Assembly: GCA_944390305.1 (NCBI GenBank)
Contig: CALXPX010000041.1
Span: 1 to 9,983 of the forward strand
Direction of reading: 5' to 3'
Source: an uncultured Clostridia bacterium
GTDB lineage: Bacteria > Bacillota > Clostridia > TANB77 > CAG-508
Length of the DNA: 9,983 nucleotides
In this document: one piece after another, positions 1 through 6,070 of the stretch
Numbering within the stretch: position 1 is the stretch's first letter
Layout: each line of letters starts with the position of its first letter
Notes under the pieces: generated by a model
The model's input: only the letters and a program-made list of their open reading frames with translations
Databases searched by the model: none
Told to the model about the DNA's origin: nothing
Translations under genes and position numbers: made by a program

Positions 1-128
1 TTATCATAATCATTTATTTCTTTCACATTTTCAAAAGAAATTGCTTCTATATTAGTTCTTCTTGAAAGTTCTTCAGCATATTGTTTTGTTGTTCCATAAT
101 GAGAACCATATATTATAATATTACTCAT
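1..128 (-). CDS. Flavodoxin-domain protein, N-terminal fragment
   Basis: This is a partial gene: only the first 42 codons lie in the window and the rest runs off the left edge. The visible protein begins MSNIIIYGSHYGTTKQYAEE. It has a hydrophobic beta strand followed by a glycine/threonine loop (GSHYGTT, residues 8-14) and a helix, which is the usual FMN phosphate-binding start of flavodoxin-fold proteins. A clear GGAGGA ribosome site lies 4 bases before the ATG at 126-128. Short flavodoxin-domain proteins and HemG-like protoporphyrinogen oxidases both begin this way, and the missing part would decide between them. The fold is reasonably clear; the specific role is unknown. Confidence 0.75.
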   Translation of the reverse strand, partial: MSNIIIYGSHYGTTKQYAEELSRRTNIEAISFENVKEINDYD

Positions 129-206
129 AATATCCTCCATAGTTTTTAGTTAATATTGGAATAATAGTCTTATACATTCTATACTTTCTAACTATTCTTA
201 TACAAA

Positions 207-407
207 TCATTCATTTTTCTCATTTTTTGAAATATATAGTGCTAATAATATTACTCCTGTTAAATTAATTCCTATTGATAAACCTAGTATTAATCCCGAA
301 CTAAATTCACCCAAAGGTGTTACTTCATTACCACAAAAGAAAGTATAGACTAAATACAATACATTTCCTAATATTATCATCAATATTCCACTTTTTCCTT
401 TATTCAT
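207..407 (-). CDS. Small two-helix membrane protein, unknown function
   Basis: This 66-residue protein is not one I recognise. After a short basic start (MNKGKSG) there is a hydrophobic stretch at about residues 8-24, a short polar linker with one Cys (FFCGNEVTPLG), a second hydrophobic stretch at about 37-59, and a charged tail (SKNEKNE). This predicts two transmembrane helices with both ends probably cytoplasmic. The ribosome site is weak (GTGAAGA, about 8 bases before the ATG). It starts 59 bases beyond the end of the NUDIX gene on the same strand and could be the last gene of that transcript. Its length, charge pattern and hydrophobic layout look like a real small membrane protein rather than a chance frame. 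No function can be assigned. Confidence 0.6.
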   Translation of the reverse strand: MNKGKSGILMIILGNVLYLVYTFFCGNEVTPLGEFSSGLILGLSIGINLTGVILLALYISKNEKNE

Positions 408-466
408 AAATAATCTTCACTTTCAAATTACTATTTTATATTAAATAAATCGCAAATTATAATCTG

Positions 467-1081
467 TTAGTCAAATTGTGTTTGCCAATTACTATCTGCA
501 TAAGCTTTAAAACACATTTCAATTTGTTCCTTACTTGTTTTTTCTTCTGCTAAACTATTGGGTATTTCATCTAATGAAAAATACTTAATTTCTGTAGTTT
601 CTATATTTTTGGTAAACTCACCACCAGTAATATTACACAATACAAATATCTTACATACAGAATAAGCATATATTGGTTTATTGTGTTTATTTCTATCTTG
701 TATTGAAATTATTTTTATAGTTTTAACATCTAACCCTGTTTCTTCTTTGACTTCTTTTATTGTATTACTCCTAACAGATTCAAGTACATCGCACCAGCCA
801 CCAGGTAATGACCAAGTTCCATTATTTTCATGAACTAGTAAAATCTTATTATCTTTAAATATAGCTGCTCTTGTATCTAATTTAGGAGTTTGATAACCAG
901 TTTCACTGCAAAATAAATTTGTCACTTTATCTATATTTAAGTTAGTTTTTTCCGCTATCATTTCTGCTGATATTTCTCTTAACCTTTTATATCTTTCTAT
1001 ATCATAAACATTTTTTGTATATTCAAGTCCTGCCTGTGCTAGACTTTGTATTTCAATTGCCCATTTTATCCATTTATCCAT
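467..1081 (-). CDS. NUDIX hydrolase with N-terminal helical domain
   Basis: This is a 204-residue hydrolase expected to cleave a nucleoside diphosphate linked to another group. Residues about 1-60 form a helical N-terminal region (MDKWIKWAIEIQSLAQAGLEY...) like the NUDIX_N domain seen in Firmicute members of this family. The catalytic NUDIX domain follows from about 68. The NUDIX box runs from G95 to L117: G95, E101, then K109-E110-V111 and E113-E114-T115-G116-L117. The usual Arg of the REUXEE core is Lys (K109), while the metal-binding Glu residues are kept. CDP-choline and ADP-ribose are substrates known for related enzymes, but the sequence does not settle which applies here. It starts 31 bases after the YjbR-like gene, with GGAG before the ATG, so the two are probably co-transcribed. 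Its closeness to the SirTM/macrodomain genes makes ADP-ribose an attractive but untested substrate. Confidence 0.88.
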   Translation of the reverse strand: MDKWIKWAIEIQSLAQAGLEYTKNVYDIERYKRLREISAEMIAEKTNLNIDKVTNLFCSETGYQTPKLDTRAAIFKDNKILLVHENNGTWSLPGGWCDVLESVRSNTIKEVKEETGLDVKTIKIISIQDRNKHNKPIYAYSVCKIFVLCNITGGEFTKNIETTEIKYFSLDEIPNSLAEEKTSKEQIEMCFKAYADSNWQTQFD

Positions 1082-1112
1082 TTTTATTTATCTCCATAAA
1101 TTACTTTTTTAG

Positions 1113-1784
1113 CTATTTTTCTAAAGATAAATTATAACTATTATCTATTAATTCAAATATTTTTTTATTTGGAACACTATCATCCAGTTTTATAGTAATC
1201 CAACTATTTTTATTCATATGATATCCGGGAAGAATTTTGTCATTATCAATAAAATCTTTTATTAAATCTTTTTGATATCTTAAATCAAGAATATCAATTA
1301 TTTCATCAGAATCTATTTCTAGTTTTCTCTTTGATAATACCATTAAAGCTCCATACCATTTGTTATTTTTTTTATTTCTTAAAACTGCATTTTCAGGGAA
1401 CTTTTTCCATAAATATTCTAGATCATCATTATATTTTTCTTTTACATACTTAATTATTTCCTTAGCCTGCTTACTTTTAAATACATTATATTTTGTGCAT
1501 TTTGCTATTATATTTTGTAATTCATTTTCATATTCTTCTCTAACTTTACCAACAAATTCTCCTATAGTATCTTTAATATCTACTAGAATGTATTCATCTT
1601 CATTTGCTAAGTCAATTAACTTAGAAGTTATTTTATTATCTTTTATTATAACAATCATTTCAAATTGTTCATTACATATTTTATTTTTATATGTATAAAT
1701 TCCATCTATATTTATGAATCCATACTTTAATAATTCATTGTAATCTATACTTTTATTTTTCAATTCACTATCTAAAACTCTCAT
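1113..1784 (-). CDS. MmcQ/YjbR-family protein with N-terminal extension
   Basis: The C-terminal half (about residues 125-220) matches the YjbR/MmcQ pattern. It has a strand-turn segment KKFPENAVLRNKKNNKWYGALMV, a DLRY motif near 167-170, then GYHMNKNSWITIKL (187-200) and a closing helix. This is the small CyaY-like fold often annotated as DNA-binding, although its biochemical role is poorly established. The N-terminal 100 residues or so form an extra mixed alpha/beta domain (YGFINIDGIYTYKN...), giving 223 residues where single-domain YjbR proteins have about 115. Longer clostridial versions with such an extension are common as far as I recall. It is preceded by its own predicted promoter (1843-1871) and a weak GAGAAAGA ribosome site, and the NUDIX gene follows. 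Family confidence is good; function is unknown. Confidence 0.75.
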   Translation of the reverse strand: MRVLDSELKNKSIDYNELLKYGFINIDGIYTYKNKICNEQFEMIVIIKDNKITSKLIDLANEDEYILVDIKDTIGEFVGKVREEYENELQNIIAKCTKYNVFKSKQAKEIIKYVKEKYNDDLEYLWKKFPENAVLRNKKNNKWYGALMVLSKRKLEIDSDEIIDILDLRYQKDLIKDFIDNDKILPGYHMNKNSWITIKLDDSVPNKKIFELIDNSYNLSLEK

Positions 1785-1842
1785 AATAAATCTTTCTCTA
1801 TATATTTATCACTTATATAAACTTAATTATTCTTATAATTTA

Positions 1843-1871
1843 ATATTAGCATAAAGAAACATAATTATCAA
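1843..1871 (-). promoter_or_regulatory. Predicted sigma-A promoter of the YjbR-like/NUDIX genes
   Basis: On the minus strand TTGATA (1871-1866) is followed by a 17-base spacer and TAATAT (1848-1843). The start site would fall near 1836, about 50 bases before the YjbR-like ATG. This promoter suggests the YjbR-like and NUDIX genes can be transcribed separately from SirTM. I see no strong terminator between SirTM and this promoter, so read-through from the SirTM transcript is also possible. Confidence 0.55.
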
Positions 1872-1910
1872 CATACTAATTTTTGCATAAGTAATTTTTA
1901 TCATAAATTA

Positions 1911-2753
1911 TTATTCTAACAACAATTTAATTATTTTATCTATATCACTTTGAATTAATATGCTTTTATTTTTTATATCAAAAAAGGTGGTACAATTGTC
2001 TTTATTTATTCTTACTAATTTCCAATTTGAGTTTTGATAAGTCATCTGTTCAAATGGTATTCTTATTATTCCTGGGGTATTAAATCCAACTCCTAATTCT
2101 ATTAGTAGAACATTTTTATTCTTTGTATTATCCAAAAAGTCACTATATTTTCTATCTTGCCTATACCAATTATCATCTTGAATAAAATTTGCATCTGTTC
2201 TTACATTAACCGACATTTTTTCTCCACATACAGGGCATATTGGTACAAGTTCTGTTGGTATTTTACAATTTTTCGTCTTTTCTATCATTTCTTTTACTAA
2301 ATCTTTTGCATCATACAATTTATTATGACAAGCCCTGCTACATTGAATATATCTAAAACTTCCTTGTGCTGCAAATATATTTTCTTTATCAAATCCAGCT
2401 TTATAAAACTGATCATCAACATTTGTAGTAATAACAAAATATTTTTTATTTCTAAATAATTCTAATATATCTTTATATAATTTAGTAGCATTAATTCCCG
2501 TATCATTTATATATATTTTTTTAGCCCAAAAAGCCCATTTTTCTTCTTCACTTTTAAAATCATAAAAACCTGCTGTATACATATCATTAAAATGATATTT
2601 TTCTATAAATTCTTTAAAATTATCTTCAAATCTTTTTCCAGAATATTCTAATCCAGCTGAAGTCGAAAGCCCCGCTCCTGCACCAATTAAAAAATAGTCC
2701 GCATTTTTTATTAAATCTTTTACTATCTTAGCTTTTTCTAATATTTCTTTCAT
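1911..2753 (-). CDS. sirTM: Class M sirtuin (SirTM), predicted protein ADP-ribosyltransferase
   Basis: This is a 280-residue Sir2-fold protein that binds NAD+. Motifs in order: GAGAGLS (24-30), TTNVDDQF (109-116), and QG (130-131) where canonical deacetylase sirtuins have the catalytic His in HG. A zinc ribbon is formed by C138, C142, C173 and C176 (CPVCG). The His-to-Gln change together with Asn111 in TTNVD is the signature of class M sirtuins. Studied members of this class ADP-ribosylate a lipoylated GcvH-like protein rather than deacetylate. The frame stays open upstream to 2783, but the first well-placed start is the ATG at 2753, with GGAGG 12 bases upstream. The start lies 26 bases inside the macrodomain gene, so translation is probably coupled. 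No gcvH-like or lplA2-like gene is present in the window, so the substrate here is unknown. Confidence 0.88.
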   Translation of the reverse strand: MKEILEKAKIVKDLIKNADYFLIGAGAGLSTSAGLEYSGKRFEDNFKEFIEKYHFNDMYTAGFYDFKSEEEKWAFWAKKIYINDTGINATKLYKDILELFRNKKYFVITTNVDDQFYKAGFDKENIFAAQGSFRYIQCSRACHNKLYDAKDLVKEMIEKTKNCKIPTELVPICPVCGEKMSVNVRTDANFIQDDNWYRQDRKYSDFLDNTKNKNVLLIELGVGFNTPGIIRIPFEQMTYQNSNWKLVRINKDNCTTFFDIKNKSILIQSDIDKIIKLLLE

Positions 2754-3543
2754 ATATCTTATAGTCCTCCTCACTATAAACATTAAACACTATTTTATCA
2801 AAGTATTTATTATAATCTTTTAAGAATCTTTCTACAGCTAATATTGCAATCATACAAGCCTCTTCTTTTGGGAATTTATACTCTCCAGTAGAAATGCAAG
2901 GAAATGCTATTGTTTTTATTCCTTTTTTAATTGCTAATTTTAATGAATTTATATAACAATCTTCTAACTCTTTTCTTTCTTTTTTATTTACTTTATCTTG
3001 TACTATTGGACCTACTGTATGAATAATATATTTTGCTGGTAAATTATAGCCTTTAGTAACAAAAGCTTCTCCAGTCTTAAGGAAATATTCTTTTTCCTTC
3101 ATAATCTTATTACATTCAATTCTTAAGTTTATCCCTGCAAATGTATTTATTTGATTATCTATACAATTATGACAGGGTATAAAACAACCCAATCCTTGAG
3201 AATTTGCAGCATTAACTATTGAATCAATCTCCAAAGTAGTTATATCTCCTTTCCATAAACATATTTTATCTTTATTTTCTAAAGTTTCAGCTTCTACTTT
3301 AATACTAATTGGTTTTATATCTTCTACCTTTGTAATCCTCTTTTTATTCAACTCTTCTTTTAAATATTCTTTTTCTATTTTTAAGTATTCTTGTGAAATG
3401 GGCTTTGCTTGCCTAACATTGCATAAACTCCTCCACAGTTTCTTTTTGTATTCCTCATCTACATTATTAGAAAAATTTTCTGTAATATTTACCTTTCTGT
3501 TTTCTTGTAGTAAATAATTAATTAAATAATCTATTTTTTCCAA
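2728..3543 (-). CDS. Zinc-type macrodomain protein (predicted ADP-ribosyl hydrolase)
   Basis: This 271-residue protein is predicted to remove ADP-ribose from modified proteins. Residues about 1-90 are a helical N-terminal extension typical of SirTM-linked macrodomains. The macrodomain follows: KGDIT (98-102), IVNAAN (109-114), a Cys/His-rich loop GCFIPCHNCIDN (119-130), HTVGP (175-179) and FPCISTGEYKFP (214-225). The loop residues C120, H125 and C127 (C124 is an extra Cys) fit the zinc-binding site of the Zn-macrodomain class found beside SirTM. The start is TTG at 3543, chosen because AAGGAG lies 9 bases upstream. The gene end overlaps the SirTM start. Known Zn-macrodomains of this operon type reverse SirTM modification, so the pair is a likely writer/eraser unit. 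An N-terminal regulatory role for the extension is only a guess. Confidence 0.9.
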   Translation of the reverse strand: MEKIDYLINYLLQENRKVNITENFSNNVDEEYKKKLWRSLCNVRQAKPISQEYLKIEKEYLKEELNKKRITKVEDIKPISIKVEAETLENKDKICLWKGDITTLEIDSIVNAANSQGLGCFIPCHNCIDNQINTFAGINLRIECNKIMKEKEYFLKTGEAFVTKGYNLPAKYIIHTVGPIVQDKVNKKERKELEDCYINSLKLAIKKGIKTIAFPCISTGEYKFPKEEACMIAILAVERFLKDYNKYFDKIVFNVYSEEDYKIYERNIRKS

Positions 3544-3570
3544 AATTATAATCTCCTTATATAATAATCC

Positions 3571-3597
3571 AAGGACTGCAAATAAATTGCAATCCTT
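3571..3597 (-). other. Hairpin between the MBL-like and macrodomain genes
   Basis: An 11-base inverted repeat (aaggactgcaa and ttgcaatcctt, one G-U pair when transcribed) flanks a 5-base loop. On the minus strand it is followed by GGATTATTATA, which is not a proper uridine run. It is therefore more likely an attenuator, a processing or stability element, or a leaky terminator than a full stop. It could set the ratio of the MBL-like protein to the macrodomain and SirTM. Confidence 0.5.
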
Positions 3598-3603
3598 AAT
3601 ATC

Positions 3604-4401
3604 TTAATTTTGTGGGAATAAATATCCTGCTGTCATATCTAAATAATTTAAACCACTATATTCTGGATATTTTTCATTGACTTTTTGTTTAAATTCATTC
3701 ATATTTTTACTTTCATTTGCAATAATTTTTATTTCATTAAGATAGCCAATTTTAGTATCCACATCTGAAAGTTTTTCTGGTGTATGATGACTAGATAATA
3801 CTAAATTATATCCTTTTTCTTTATATCCTTCTAATTGTTTTATTATTGCATTTGCCTGTTCTTCACTTACAACTATTGAATGGCAATCATGTCCTAACAT
3901 ATGTGTATAAACACAGTTGATTTGAGGAAATTCAATTTCTATATTTTCGTCATGATATGTTATATTTAATTCAAATCCACCAATATTTACATTATTATCT
4001 TTTAAAACATCTGTTATAACAGGTAATTTCTCATCAAAATCTTCTCCAAAACTTTGTATAAATCCTTCATCTAAATGTTTAATAGTTCCTGATGTCATAC
4101 TATTTATAGTTCCTTGACTTGCATAGTTTTTTACATCATTTAGTATTGATGCTCCTCCATTTGGGTGATCTGAAAATACCTTTCCAACTATATTTTTGCC
4201 TATTCCTTTTACATATTCCTCAAACTCTCCTAAATTGGAATGAAATGCTGGGAATTCTAATAATAAAACATTTTCATTATTTTCTAGTATAAAACATTCA
4301 TCGCTCATAAAATCATTAGTTTGATATGCATGTAATCTTATATTTCCAAAATTGTAAATTTCTATAAATCCTTTTTTTAAATTAATTTTTGTATATTCCA
4401 T
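3604..4401 (-). CDS. Degenerate metallo-beta-lactamase-fold-like protein
   Basis: This 265-residue protein has the general layout of MBL-fold hydrolases. It has paired strands at the start (about 10-50, ending VLLLEFPAF), a helix, a KVFSDHPNGGASIL segment (74-87) at the place of the usual THxHxDHxGG motif, then YTHMLGHDCHS (165-175) and NLVLSSHHTPE (199-209), which resembles the late GH-type strand. The classical HxHxDH metal ligands are not present in order: aligning on the GG, most positions are substituted. It may be a non-catalytic or altered-metal version. It has a good AAGGAG ribosome site, and a predicted promoter lies upstream (4468-4496). It reads toward the macrodomain and SirTM genes after a 60-base gap, so it is probably the first gene of that operon. 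The fold call is by pattern only, and the activity is unknown. Confidence 0.6.
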   Translation of the reverse strand: MEYTKINLKKGFIEIYNFGNIRLHAYQTNDFMSDECFILENNENVLLLEFPAFHSNLGEFEEYVKGIGKNIVGKVFSDHPNGGASILNDVKNYASQGTINSMTSGTIKHLDEGFIQSFGEDFDEKLPVITDVLKDNNVNIGGFELNITYHDENIEIEFPQINCVYTHMLGHDCHSIVVSEEQANAIIKQLEGYKEKGYNLVLSSHHTPEKLSDVDTKIGYLNEIKIIANESKNMNEFKQKVNEKYPEYSGLNYLDMTAGYLFPQN

Positions 4402-4467
4402 TTATAAACTCTCCTTTTTTCTTATTTTGAAATACAGTAGCTACCTTGTTTTTCAATTTCTATAATT

Positions 4468-4496
4468 ATTTTAATTCCATCTGTTTTTCTTGTAAA
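4468..4496 (-). promoter_or_regulatory. Predicted promoter of the MBL-like/macro/SirTM operon
   Basis: On the minus strand TTTACA (4496-4491) is followed by exactly 17 bases and TAAAAT (4473-4468). The predicted start is near 4461, leaving a leader of about 60 bases before the MBL-like ATG. The -35 box overlaps the inverted repeat at 4493-4508, a placement that would let a bound regulator block RNA polymerase. Confidence 0.55.
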
Positions 4497-4536
4497 GTAG
4501 GCACTTTAAAGTATCTTAGTTTCCTAGAGGTAACTT
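4493..4536. promoter_or_regulatory. Candidate HxlR operator (two adjacent inverted repeats)
   Basis: The first repeat is perfect: taaagt, 4-base centre aggc, acttta (4493-4508). The second is imperfect: aagtatc (4509-4515) facing gtaactt (4530-4536). Each has AAGT-type arms, as do several described HxlR-family operators, and AAAGTA recurs 14 bases apart. The site overlaps the -35 of the MBL-like gene promoter and lies about 110 bases upstream of the hxlR-like promoter. Binding by the adjacent regulator is inferred from position only. Confidence 0.4.
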
Positions 4537-4647
4537 TTGCATATTTTTTCTTAGTTTAAAAGCTTAAATTTTTTCACTTCTGCATTATATCCTTTTTGCA
4601 TATTACAGTTATTTTTATACTATTGTTCATTTTGTAATAACATACCG

Positions 4648-4676
4648 TTTACTTTTTAATATCTTTTTGATATAAT
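4648..4676 (+). promoter_or_regulatory. Predicted promoter of the HxlR regulator gene
   Basis: TTTACT (4648-4653), a 17-base spacer and a consensus TATAAT (4671-4676) lie just before the regulator gene. The start site near 4683 leaves a leader of about 24 bases containing the AGGAG ribosome site. Confidence 0.6.
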
Positions 4677-4706
4677 TTTTATAGTTTATATAGGAGATGA
4701 TAATTT

Positions 4707-5027
4707 ATGAAGAAAGAACTACCTGCTTGTCCTGTTGAAATAACCATGGGATTAATAGGTGAAAAATGGAAAGTATTAATTGTAAGAGATTTACTTACTG
4801 GAACTAAAAGTTTTGGTGAATTAAAAAAATCTGTTACTGGCATTACTCAAAAGGTGTTAACCACTAATTTAAGACAAATGGAATCTTCTGGGCTTGTAAA
4901 AAGAAAAGTATATCCAGAGGTTCCTCCAAGAGTCGAATATTCTCTAACTGAAACAGGTTTAAGCTTAAAACCCATTTTAGATTCAATGGTTGAATGGGGA
5001 AATGAATATAAAAGAAAGCAAAAATAG
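4707..5027 (+). CDS. HxlR-family winged-helix transcriptional regulator
   Basis: This 106-residue protein is a complete HxlR-type winged helix. The family start CPVEITMGLIGEKWKVLIVRDL (from C8) is followed by the recognition region SFGELKKSVTGITQKVLTTNLRQMESSGLV and the wing segment VPPRVEYSLTETG, and a dimerising C-terminal helix (LDSMVEWGNEYKRK). Cys8 lies where several HxlR proteins (YodB, HypR and related) carry a redox-sensing Cys, so it may respond to oxidants, quinones or aldehydes; that is inference. An AGGAG ribosome site lies 10 bases before the ATG. It is the only clear plus-strand gene and is divergent from the MBL-like/macro/SirTM operon, so self-control and control of that operon are both likely. 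It ends in a hairpin terminator. Confidence 0.93.
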   Translation: MKKELPACPVEITMGLIGEKWKVLIVRDLLTGTKSFGELKKSVTGITQKVLTTNLRQMESSGLVKRKVYPEVPPRVEYSLTETGLSLKPILDSMVEWGNEYKRKQK

Positions 5028-5048
5028 CAGAAACCTGCTATTTTATTA
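5021..5048 (+). terminator. Rho-independent terminator of the HxlR gene
   Basis: A perfect 10-bp stem (aaaatagcag / ctgctatttt) with an AAAC loop overlaps the stop codon, and U-rich RNA (ttttatta) overlaps and follows the stem. On the minus strand the hairpin is also followed by a T-rich stretch, so it might stop transcripts arriving from the DUF362 gene. Confidence 0.75.
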
Positions 5049-5095
5049 TATTAATTATTAAGATTATAATTGTTCTATTTTATTATAGCTAATAG

Positions 5096-5122
5096 AGCTT
5101 ACATTTGATTTTATCAAAAGCT
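5096..5122. terminator. Weak hairpin between convergent genes
   Basis: agctt and aagct, plus tttgat and atcaaa inside them, form a bulged hairpin with a 3-base loop between the ends of the HxlR and DUF362 genes. No strong T-run follows on either strand (the plus side is only moderately T-rich). It may help end DUF362 transcription, for which no better terminator is visible. Confidence 0.3.
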
Positions 5123-5159
5123 TTAAATTTTCTATTTAATTATTTGTTAAATGTCTAAT

Positions 5160-6038
5160 TTACACTATTAATTCATATTCTCTTGTTCCAAATCCAAGCT
5201 TTGAGGCTGCTTCTATTGTATGAATACCATGTTGTCTTTCTACTCTTTGCACAAAATGATCTCTTCCTGGGTCTTTAGAATTATATATTAAATCTATACA
5301 TGCTTGATCAATCGCAATTGGATCTAAACTTGCTAATATTCCAATATCTTTCATACATGGATCTTCTGCAACTGCACAACAATCACAGTCTACAGATAAA
5401 TTACACATTACATTTATAAATACAATTTTATCTTTAAAATAATTTACTATACTAGATGCTGCATCAGCCATCGCTTCTAAAAATCTATCTTGCTCTGGCA
5501 AATTATCCCATAATATATTTTGATCTTTTGTTTTTCCAGCCGAATGTATCCATGCTTTTCCTTCTGAAGAACTACATCCTATAGATAATTGTTTCAAAGC
5601 TCCTCCAAATCCACCCATTGGATGACCTTTAAAATGTGAAAGTACAAGCATTGAATCATAGTTTTTTAGATTTTTTCCTACGAAATTTTCCTTAATAACT
5701 TTTCCATTTGGAATTTCTAACATTAAGTCTGGTCCTTCTGCATCCATTAAATCTACATTAAAATATTTTGTCCAACCATGTTCTTTTATTAATTCTTTAT
5801 GTTTTTCAGTAGAATTTCTAGCTCCTCCATATGCAGTATTACACTCTACTACAGTACCATTTACATAATCCACTATTGCTTTTACGAACTCTGGTTTTAT
5901 ATAATTTTGATTACCCTTTTCTCCTGAATGTAATTTTACTGCTACTCTTCCTGGTAGTTTGATTCCAAGTTTGTTATACATTTCTATAACACTTTCTGGA
6001 GTTATTTCTTTTGTAAAATATACTTTTGATTTTTCCAT
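5160..6038 (-). CDS. DUF362 protein, putative Fe-S protein
   Basis: This 292-residue protein matches the DUF362 family. It has VAVKLHSGEKGNQNYIKPEF (32-51), VVECNTAYGG (63-72), SHFKGHPMGGFGGALKQLSIGC (134-155), and the conserved closing segment DCDCC...PC.KDIGILASLDPIAIDQAC (218-247). Eight Cys are present, clustered at 212, 218, 220, 221 and 228, which would suit a metal or Fe-S centre. Many DUF362 proteins carry a C-terminal 2x[4Fe-4S] ferredoxin domain. This one ends without it, so electrons would have to come from a separate carrier. The flavodoxin gene directly upstream (32-base gap) is the obvious candidate, and the two are probably co-transcribed. AAGGAG lies 9 bases before the ATG. 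No enzymatic reaction can be assigned from sequence. Confidence 0.85.
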   Translation of the reverse strand: MEKSKVYFTKEITPESVIEMYNKLGIKLPGRVAVKLHSGEKGNQNYIKPEFVKAIVDYVNGTVVECNTAYGGARNSTEKHKELIKEHGWTKYFNVDLMDAEGPDLMLEIPNGKVIKENFVGKNLKNYDSMLVLSHFKGHPMGGFGGALKQLSIGCSSSEGKAWIHSAGKTKDQNILWDNLPEQDRFLEAMADAASSIVNYFKDKIVFINVMCNLSVDCDCCAVAEDPCMKDIGILASLDPIAIDQACIDLIYNSKDPGRDHFVQRVERQHGIHTIEAASKLGFGTREYELIV

Positions 6039-6070
6039 ACTTTTAATCTCCTTATATATATTTTTTTAAT

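Larger units (their letters stand above)
4402..4706. other. Divergent intergenic control region
   Basis: This 305-base stretch separates the divergent MBL-like and HxlR genes, and I see no coding frame in it. It holds a minus-strand promoter (4468-4496), a plus-strand promoter (4648-4676), and a cluster of AAAGT/ACTTT half-sites at 4493-4538 that fit operator DNA. The stretch 4540-4640 is T-rich with no further clear signal. Confidence 0.7.

Noticed and set aside
1360..1698. Plus-strand open frame of 112 codons
   Set aside because: It lies entirely opposite the YjbR-like gene, has a Phe/Ser/Leu-rich composition typical of the reverse of A/T-rich coding DNA, and lacks a convincing ribosome site.
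2754..2783. Ten-residue upstream extension of SirTM
   Set aside because: It has no ribosome site of its own and contains the GGAGG that serves the ATG at 2753.
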